The notes below the pieces were generated by a model, which ran no database searches, was not told the DNA's origin, and worked only from the letters and a program-made list of their open reading frames with translations. Below are positions 6,688 through 10,636 of a stretch of DNA of 10,636 bases, piece after piece; position 1 is the stretch's first letter, and the number at the start of each line of letters is the position of its first letter. Location of the stretch: NCBI GenBank assembly GCA_031412355.1, contig JANOCR010000184.1, positions 1 through 10,636 of the forward strand, written 5' to 3'. Source of the stretch: JAENVT01 sp031412355. GTDB taxonomy: Bacteria > Actinomycetota > Acidimicrobiia > Acidimicrobiales > Ilumatobacteraceae. Position numbers and translations under genes: made by a program.

Positions 6688-6693
6688 TACATT
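6688..6693 (+). promoter_or_regulatory. Predicted -10 box of coaE (leaderless)
   Basis: TACATT ends six bases before the coaE ATG, so the standard start point would be the A of the ATG itself. There is no Shine-Dalgarno upstream of coaE, which agrees with a leaderless mRNA. Confidence 0.45.
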
Positions 6694-6699
6694 GCCGCG

Positions 6700-7332
6700 A
6701 TGATCCTGGTGGGGCTCACGGGAGGAATCGGGTCAGGGAAATCGACGGTCAGCGCGCTGCTGGCGATACGTGGCGCCGAGATCATCGACGCCGATGTCAT
6801 CACCCGCGAGGTGCAACAGCCTCGGTCGCCGGTCGTGGAAGCGATCGCCGGGCGCTTCGGCGAAGACGTCCTCGACGATGATCGCGCGCTGGTGCGGGCC
6901 AAGCTGGCCGAATTGGTGTTCTCCGATCCCGAAGCGCTTCGGGCGCTCAACGCAATCGTGCATCCGGCGGTCGGTGCGGAGATCAACCGGCGCGTCAACG
7001 CACTTGCATCGACTCCCAAAGTGGTGGTGCTCGACATCCCGCTGCTCACCGAAAATCCCCGCACCGATCTGCAGGGCAAGATCGTCGTTGACGTGCCGGT
7101 CGACGTGCAGGTCGAGCGGTTGGTGCGCTACCGAGGGTTCTCCGAGGCCGATGCCCGCGCCCGCATCGCTCGCCAGGCCAGTCGCGAAGACCGCAACAAA
7201 GGTGCCGACTTCGTGATCGACAACTCCGGCCGCGTCGGCGATCTCGATGCACAAGTTGACAAGCTCTGGGATTGGGTCACCTCACTTCCCCAACTTCCCG
7301 ACGACTTCACGCTGGGTCGCAAGTCGGCGTGA
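6700..7332 (+). CDS. coaE: Dephospho-CoA kinase
   Basis: Catalyses the last step of coenzyme A synthesis, ATP-dependent phosphorylation of the 3'-hydroxyl of dephospho-CoA, in the cytoplasm. The 210 residues match the single-domain CoaE length. The P-loop GGIGSGKST is at 8-16, the DAD substrate/metal motif at 30-32, NAIVHPAV at 84-91, LDIPLLTE at 111-118, the lid-region ARQASREDR at 157-165, and the adenine-contact ADFVIDNSG at 169-177. The C-terminal GrpB/UPF0157-like extension known from mycobacterial CoaE is absent. The start ATG gives MILVGLTGG, as expected. The gene is divergent from the kinase gene, and its last 26 bases overlap the 3' end of the acetyltransferase gene on the other strand. 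Confidence 0.96.
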   Translation: MILVGLTGGIGSGKSTVSALLAIRGAEIIDADVITREVQQPRSPVVEAIAGRFGEDVLDDDRALVRAKLAELVFSDPEALRALNAIVHPAVGAEINRRVNALASTPKVVVLDIPLLTENPRTDLQGKIVVDVPVDVQVERLVRYRGFSEADARARIARQASREDRNKGADFVIDNSGRVGDLDAQVDKLWDWVTSLPQLPDDFTLGRKSA

Positions 7333-7882
7333 CCCGTTGGCCGGCGTGCTCGCTCGCCAGCAACGCGAACCTGTCGTCATCGGCCCACTCGCCGCGAACG
7401 AACACCGACAGCGGCGAGTGCCCTTCGAACCGGAACCCAAGTTTCTCGAGCAACCGACGCGACGCGCCGTTCACGGGGTCCAGGGTGGCCACGATGCGAT
7501 GCAGGTGCGCCTCGGTGAACAGTGCATCGATCACCGCGGCGACGGCCTCGGTGGCGTATCCCTTGCCCTGCTCTTCCGTGATGATCGAGTAGCCGATGGT
7601 GGCCTGACGGCCGTTGTCGTGGATGCCGACAGCGACGTCGCCGATCGCCACGCCAGCGTGCTCGACGACCAACTGCACCCACTGCTCGTCTGCGGGACCA
7701 TCGAGACCAGATTGCCCGTTGATCAGCCGCTCGGCCATCTCGATGGTGAACGGCACCTCCCAGTCCTGAAAGCGGGCCACCTCCGGCTGGTTGCGATAGG
7801 CGACGAGACGATTCGAATGTTCGGAGCGCATCATCCGCACCGTCAGCCGGTCGGTGGTCAGGGGCAGTGAGATCACCCGCAC
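7307..7882 (-). CDS. GNAT family N-acetyltransferase (RimJ/RimL-like)
   Basis: Acetyl-CoA-dependent acetyltransferase of up to 191 residues; acceptor unknown (RimJ/RimL relatives acetylate protein N-termini or small amines). It begins LTTDRLTVRMMR, the usual RimJ-like opening. Motif A, the acetyl-CoA pyrophosphate loop, is QGKGYATEA (105-113) preceded by the strand IGYSII. Motif B includes LDPVNGASRRLLEKLGF (134-150), with Asn138 in the typical place, followed by RFEG. The start could be GTG 7882 or GTG 7876 (two residues shorter); neither has a good Shine-Dalgarno. The C-terminal ~10 residues are encoded opposite the end of coaE, so the two genes overlap tail to tail. The gene is divergent from the AMP ligase (65-base spacer). 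Confidence 0.92.
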   Translation of the reverse strand: MRVISLPLTTDRLTVRMMRSEHSNRLVAYRNQPEVARFQDWEVPFTIEMAERLINGQSGLDGPADEQWVQLVVEHAGVAIGDVAVGIHDNGRQATIGYSIITEEQGKGYATEAVAAVIDALFTEAHLHRIVATLDPVNGASRRLLEKLGFRFEGHSPLSVFVRGEWADDDRFALLASEHAGQRVTPTCDPA

Positions 7883-7932
7883 AGTGCAGCACGAGTCACC
7901 GGTTCAAGGCTGATCGAGCTGACCTGACGCCG

Positions 7933-7938
7933 TAGTGT
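7933..7938 (+). promoter_or_regulatory. Predicted -10 box of the acyl-CoA ligase gene
   Basis: TAGTGT fits TANNNT and ends nine bases before the ATG at 7948, predicting an RNA start about three bases before the gene. No Shine-Dalgarno lies in between. No convincing -35 is seen. Confidence 0.35.
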
Positions 7939-7947
7939 CCACCCCGG

Positions 7948-9441
7948 ATGATGACGTTGGCCGACCCCATCGAACACGCCCGCTCCTGCTTCGGCGAGCG
8001 CATCGCCGTGGTCGACGGCGGCCGGGTCGTCGACTACACAGAGCTTGCCGACCGCTGTCGCCGGCTTGCGTCTGGAATCGCCGGTCTCGGCGTGCAACAT
8101 GGGGATCGAGTCGCGCTTCTGTCGGCAAACGGCCATCGGTACGTCGAGGCGTTCATCGGGCTTCCGGCAGCGGGCATGGTCCTGGTCCCGCTGAATACCC
8201 GGCTGGCCCCGGTAGAGCTGGCGCACATCCTTCAGCACAGCGGTGCTCGCGTGCTGATCACGGACCGCGACGCAGGGTCGCTGGCCGAACTCGTCGAGCA
8301 CGTCATTGCCATTCCCGACGACTACGAGGAGATGCTCGCCACTGCCGGTCCCACGTCAACTGTTGTACACGTAGAGCCGGGCGACATCGCCGCGTTGTTC
8401 TACACCGGCGGAACGACCGGTCTGCCGAAGGGCGTCATGCTGACGCACGGCAATCTCGTGGCCAACGCGTTCAACAAGATCCTGGCGTGCTCGCTCGAGA
8501 CCACTGATGTGTTCCTCGGTGCTCCGGCAATGTTCCACGTCGCCGGCATCGCCCCGCTCACGGGACTGACCTGGCTGGGTGGTCGCACCGTGACCGCTCC
8601 GATGTTCGATCCGGCACTCTGCCTCGACTTGATCGCCGCGCATCGCGTCACCATCTTCCTGCCGGTCCCCACCATGCTCGCCGCGCTGGTGGTCGAACAA
8701 CGCGAGCGGCCGCGCGACATGAAGTCGCTGCGCCTGCTGGGTCATGCCGGTTCGCCGATAGCCGCGGAGTTGATCCGCCAGGCGCACGAGGTCTTCCCCG
8801 GCAGCGAGCTCGCCCAGTTCTACGGCGCCACCGAGACGTCGTCTGTCGTCACGAGATTGCGCCACGAGGAAGCGACGCTCGGCACCGATCTCGCTGGTTC
8901 CTGCGGCCAGCCGGCAATCGGCGTGGCAGTGCGAACCGTGAGGCCCGATGGCACCGACTGCGACGTCGGCGAGGTGGGGGAGGTGCTGGCACGCTCCAAC
9001 GCTGTCACGATCGGCTACTGGGACAATCCTGCAGCGACTGCAGATGCGCTGCGCGACGGGTGGTACCACACCGGCGACCTCGGCTATCTGAACGACCGCA
9101 GGTACCTCTTCGTGGTCGACCGGGCAAAGGACATGATCGTCAGTGGGGCCGAGAACGTGTATTCGGTCGAAGTCGAAGACGCGCTGTATCGACACCCGGC
9201 TGTGGCCGAGGCCGCCGTGTTCGGCGTTCCCGACGAGAAGTGGGGTGAAGCGGTGCACGCCATCGTGGTGCCGCACCCCGGCGCGACCGTCAGTGGCGAG
9301 GAACTTCGCGAACACTGCCGCGCATTGATTGCCGGCTACAAGGTGCCGAAGGCAATCGACATATCCGCCGAACCATTGCCGAAGTCAGGGCCCGGGAAGA
9401 TCTTGAAGCGAGTTCTTCGCGACCGCTTCGTCGTCGGGTAG
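7948..9441 (+). CDS. Long/medium-chain acyl-CoA synthetase-like AMP-dependent ligase
   Basis: ANL-superfamily enzyme (497 residues) that should activate a carboxylic acid with ATP to an acyl-adenylate and then transfer it to CoA; soluble or membrane-peripheral. Core motifs are complete: A3 P-loop YTGGTTGLPKGV (152-163), PAMFHVAG (193-200), A5 YGATE (292-296), A7 YHTGDLG (373-379), the A8 hinge DRAKDMIVSGAENVYSVEVE (391-410) and A10 PKSGPGKILKR with catalytic Lys484. The pattern is that of FadD-type or related CoA ligases; chain length or aromatic specificity cannot be read from sequence. The start is ATG 7948 with a second ATG directly after it. The AKR gene follows after 13 bases but has its own -10 box. 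A typical housekeeping-style codon pattern gives no sign of transfer. Confidence 0.95.
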   Translation: MMTLADPIEHARSCFGERIAVVDGGRVVDYTELADRCRRLASGIAGLGVQHGDRVALLSANGHRYVEAFIGLPAAGMVLVPLNTRLAPVELAHILQHSGARVLITDRDAGSLAELVEHVIAIPDDYEEMLATAGPTSTVVHVEPGDIAALFYTGGTTGLPKGVMLTHGNLVANAFNKILACSLETTDVFLGAPAMFHVAGIAPLTGLTWLGGRTVTAPMFDPALCLDLIAAHRVTIFLPVPTMLAALVVEQRERPRDMKSLRLLGHAGSPIAAELIRQAHEVFPGSELAQFYGATETSSVVTRLRHEEATLGTDLAGSCGQPAIGVAVRTVRPDGTDCDVGEVGEVLARSNAVTIGYWDNPAATADALRDGWYHTGDLGYLNDRRYLFVVDRAKDMIVSGAENVYSVEVEDALYRHPAVAEAAVFGVPDEKWGEAVHAIVVPHPGATVSGEELREHCRALIAGYKVPKAIDISAEPLPKSGPGKILKRVLRDRFVVG

Positions 9442-9442
9442 G

Positions 9443-9448
9443 TATTCT
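9443..9448 (+). promoter_or_regulatory. Predicted -10 box of the aldo/keto reductase gene (leaderless)
   Basis: TATTCT lies in the 13-base spacer after the ligase stop and ends exactly six bases before the ATG at 9455, so transcription would begin at the ATG. There is no Shine-Dalgarno between. This suggests the reductase is at least partly transcribed separately from the ligase. Confidence 0.45.
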
Positions 9449-9454
9449 TCGGAC

Positions 9455-10333
9455 ATGCTGCCCACACAAACCTTCGGCCGAACCGGCCACCAATCGACTC
9501 GCTTGATCTTCGGTGCAGCCGCCCTCGGCTCGATGGGCCAAGACCGCGCCGATGCCACCATGGCGCTGCTCGATGCCCACGGCGTCAACCACATCGATAC
9601 CGCACGTAGCTACGGCGACAGCGAACTGCGACTTGCACCGTGGCTGGCCGGCAATCGGGATCGGGTCTTCCTGGCCACAAAGACCGGCGAACGCACCGGG
9701 CCCGCCGCCCGCGCCGAGCTGGAGGAGTCGTTGACCCGCCTGGGTGTCGGGCATGTCGATCTCATCCAGTTGCACAACCTCGTTGAACCGGATGAGTGGG
9801 ACACGGCTTTCGCCCCGGGCGGGGCGGTGGAAGCGTTGGCCAAGGCGCGTGACGAGGGCCTGTGCAACTTCATCGGGGTCACCGGTCACGGCGTGCGCAT
9901 CGCGGCCATGCACCTGCGCAGCCTGCAGGCGTTCGACTTCGACTCGGTGCTGCTGCCGTTCAACTTCGTGCTGCTCGAACGACCCGACTATCGCGCCGAT
10001 TTCGAGGCACTCGTCGAACTGTGCGCTGCCCGCAATGTTGCGGTGCAGACCATCAAGTCCATCGCTCGCGGCCGCTGGTCCGGCAGTCGAGAAGGCAAGT
10101 TCAGCTGGTACGAACCACTGACCGACGCCGCAGCGATCGGCAGGGCCGTGCGCTACGTGCTCAGCGACAGCCAGCGCTTCCTCAACACCACCAGCGACGC
10201 GTCGTTGCTGCCGATCCTGCTCGAGGCGGCTGCCGGCGACCTGTCGGCTCCCTTGCCCGACGAGCTCCGCCGAGACATCGACGACTTCGGCATCACCGCC
10301 CTCTTCGACGGCGGTGTCCTCGAGCGAATGTGA
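9455..10333 (+). CDS. Aldo/keto reductase
   Basis: NAD(P)H-dependent oxidoreductase with the TIM-barrel aldo/keto reductase fold, 292 residues, cytoplasmic; substrate unknown. It opens with the family's QTFGRTGHQSTRLIFGAAAL. The catalytic tetrad is visible as Asp48 (HIDTA), Tyr53 (RSYGDSE), Lys76 (LATKTGER) and His107 (LIQLHNL). Later blocks are GLCNFIGVTGHG (around 135-146) and the PFNFVLLE strand. The late cofactor-binding part is unlike the classic GxxxxxQ-rich AKR end: it reads RAVRYVLSDSQRFLNTTSDASLL, as in the AKR group found beside iron-sulphur or radical enzymes, so cofactor choice is unclear. The gene is followed by the tandem hairpin repeats and faces a convergent MetE-like gene. 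Confidence 0.92.
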   Translation: MLPTQTFGRTGHQSTRLIFGAAALGSMGQDRADATMALLDAHGVNHIDTARSYGDSELRLAPWLAGNRDRVFLATKTGERTGPAARAELEESLTRLGVGHVDLIQLHNLVEPDEWDTAFAPGGAVEALAKARDEGLCNFIGVTGHGVRIAAMHLRSLQAFDFDSVLLPFNFVLLERPDYRADFEALVELCAARNVAVQTIKSIARGRWSGSREGKFSWYEPLTDAAAIGRAVRYVLSDSQRFLNTTSDASLLPILLEAAAGDLSAPLPDELRRDIDDFGITALFDGGVLERM

Positions 10334-10350
10334 CTTCGACGGGCTCGAAG
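10334..10350. repeat. Short inverted repeat after the aldo/keto reductase stop
   Basis: CTTCGA (10334-10339) and TCGAAG (10345-10350) form a 6-bp stem with loop CGGGC, starting at the first base after the TGA. Its right half, GACGGGCTCGAAG, recurs at 10400-10412 as the start of the second tandem unit. Confidence 0.5.
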
Positions 10351-10397
10351 GCGTTTGTGAGCTGGCGCCCCGATACGGGGCCGCAGTCATCAAACGC
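10351..10397. repeat. Palindromic hairpin repeat, copy 2
   Basis: Outer arms GCGTTTG (10351-10357) and CAAACGC (10391-10397) pair perfectly. The middle arms TGAGCT and AGTCAT pair with two single-base bulges, and the inner stem GCCCCG/CGGGGC closes an ATA loop. The core 10362-10392 is identical over 31 bases to copy 1 behind rpsA. It sits between convergent genes, where a two-way terminator would be useful. Confidence 0.85.
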
Positions 10398-10412
10398 TGG
10401 ACGGGCTCGAAG

Positions 10413-10459
10413 GCGTTTGTGAGCTGGCCCCCCGATACGGGGCCGGAGTCATCAAACGC
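10413..10459. repeat. Palindromic hairpin repeat, copy 3
   Basis: Same layout as copy 2, with arms GCGTTTG (10413-10419) and CAAACGC (10453-10459). The two substitutions remove the G-C pairs at the edges of the inner stem, but CCCCG/CGGGG is kept and a shifted GGCCCC/GGGGCC pairing is possible. Confidence 0.82.
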
Positions 10460-10493
10460 TGGGCGTCGGGGGCGGTGTGCGTCGGGGGCAGGC

Positions 10494-10636
10494 TCAATGC
10501 CAGATCTGGGAGGCAGCGTCGACGGTGAGTCGCAGCTTGGCCCACTGCACGTCTTCCGTGATGTCGTTGCCGTGCACGGTGCTGCTGAAGCCGCATGGCG
10601 GGCTGAGGCACAACTGCTCGATCGGCACATACTTGG
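10494..10636 (-). CDS. MetE-like (cobalamin-independent methionine synthase family) protein, C-terminal fragment
   Basis: The last 46 residues of a minus-strand gene that begins outside the window; the stop TGA is at 10494-10496. The readable end starts KYVPIEQLCLSPPCGFSST and continues VHGNDITEDVQWAKLRLTVD to a final IWH. This matches the C-terminus of the UROD/MetE-like barrel: LSPPCGF carries the late zinc-ligand cysteine (Cys14 of the fragment) used to hold homocysteine thiolate in MetE. Short stand-alone proteins of about 370 residues with this ending are common in actinobacteria and are annotated as methyltetrahydropteroyltriglutamate-homocysteine methyltransferase. Whether it is true MetE or a paralogue cannot be told from this fragment. 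It converges on the reductase, with the tandem hairpins between them. Confidence 0.82.
   Translation of the reverse strand, partial: KYVPIEQLCLSPPCGFSSTVHGNDITEDVQWAKLRLTVDAASQIWH

Larger units (their letters stand above)
10338..10461. repeat. Tandem duplication of a 62-bp unit
   Basis: Units 10338-10399 and 10400-10461 are head-to-tail copies with two differences (G10367 to C10429, and C10384 to G10446). Each consists of GACGGGCTCGAAG followed by one palindromic hairpin repeat. It fills most of the 160-base convergent intergenic region. The rest, 10462-10493, is G-rich, with GCGTCGGGGGC occurring twice (10463 and 10479). Confidence 0.9.

Noticed and set aside
7883..7932. Promoter for the acetyltransferase (minus-strand TTGAAC near 7902-7907 with TGCACT at 7883-7888)
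   Set aside because: The spacing is only 14 bases and the -10 is poor; not strong enough to annotate.
8356..9315. Minus-strand open frame of 319 codons opposite the acyl-CoA ligase
   Set aside because: Antisense to A3, A5, A7 and A8 motifs of an intact ligase; no independent coding evidence.
10338..10461. A CRISPR array
   Set aside because: Only two units, with no variable spacers: the whole 62-bp unit is repeated, and no cas genes are present.
9290..10630. Minus-strand open frame of 446 codons covering the aldo/keto reductase and the repeats
   Set aside because: It is opposite the complete reductase with its catalytic tetrad, runs through the hairpin repeats and has low-complexity Arg/Ser/Pro content. 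The real minus-strand gene at this edge is the MetE-like one in another frame.

Overview
This window is a dense, high-GC chromosomal stretch from an actinobacterium. The S1 protein, the DNA polymerase I and the polA-rpsA-coaE gene order are of actinobacterial type. An Acidimicrobiia/Ilumatobacter-like organism is my best guess; that is an inference from style, not a database result. There is no phage, plasmid, CRISPR or insertion-sequence signature, and no rRNA or tRNA gene.

Layout. (1) 1-3511, + strand, information processing: the C-terminal polymerase half of DNA polymerase I (polA, cut by the left edge), a class I SAM methyltransferase and ribosomal protein S1 (rpsA). (2) 3512-4232: a long hairpin repeat behind rpsA, a 50-residue unknown protein and a DUF1810-family protein. 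(3) 4244-6642, - strand: a two-component system in which a membrane-anchored GAF histidine kinase overlaps and is probably translationally coupled to a NarL/LuxR-type response regulator that starts at TTG. (4) 6700-7332, + strand: dephospho-CoA kinase (coaE), divergent from the kinase gene. (5) 7307-7882, - strand: a RimJ/RimL-like GNAT acetyltransferase whose 3' end overlaps coaE. (6) 7948-10333, + strand: a fatty-acyl-CoA-synthetase-like AMP ligase and an aldo/keto reductase. (7) 10334-10493: a convergent intergenic region with two tandem copies of the hairpin repeat. (8) 10494-10636, - strand: the C-terminus of a MetE-like (vitamin-B12-independent methionine synthase family) protein.

How the parts fit. 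polA, rpsA and coaE are the conserved actinobacterial housekeeping neighbourhood. Here rpsA and coaE are separated by about 3.2 kb carrying a small-protein/DUF1810 pair and a sensory two-component system. The ligase and reductase look like separate metabolic genes with their own promoters. CoaE makes CoA, which acyl-CoA ligases use, but nothing shows a dedicated pathway.

The most unusual signal is a non-coding palindromic repeat of about 47 bp present three times: once after rpsA, and twice in tandem (62-bp period) between the converging reductase and MetE-like genes. Copies 6.8 kb apart share a 31-bp identical core, and copy 1 folds into an almost perfect 20-bp hairpin. A second pattern is several TANNNT-like -10 boxes lying 6 to 9 bases before start codons, which predicts leaderless or nearly leaderless transcripts.
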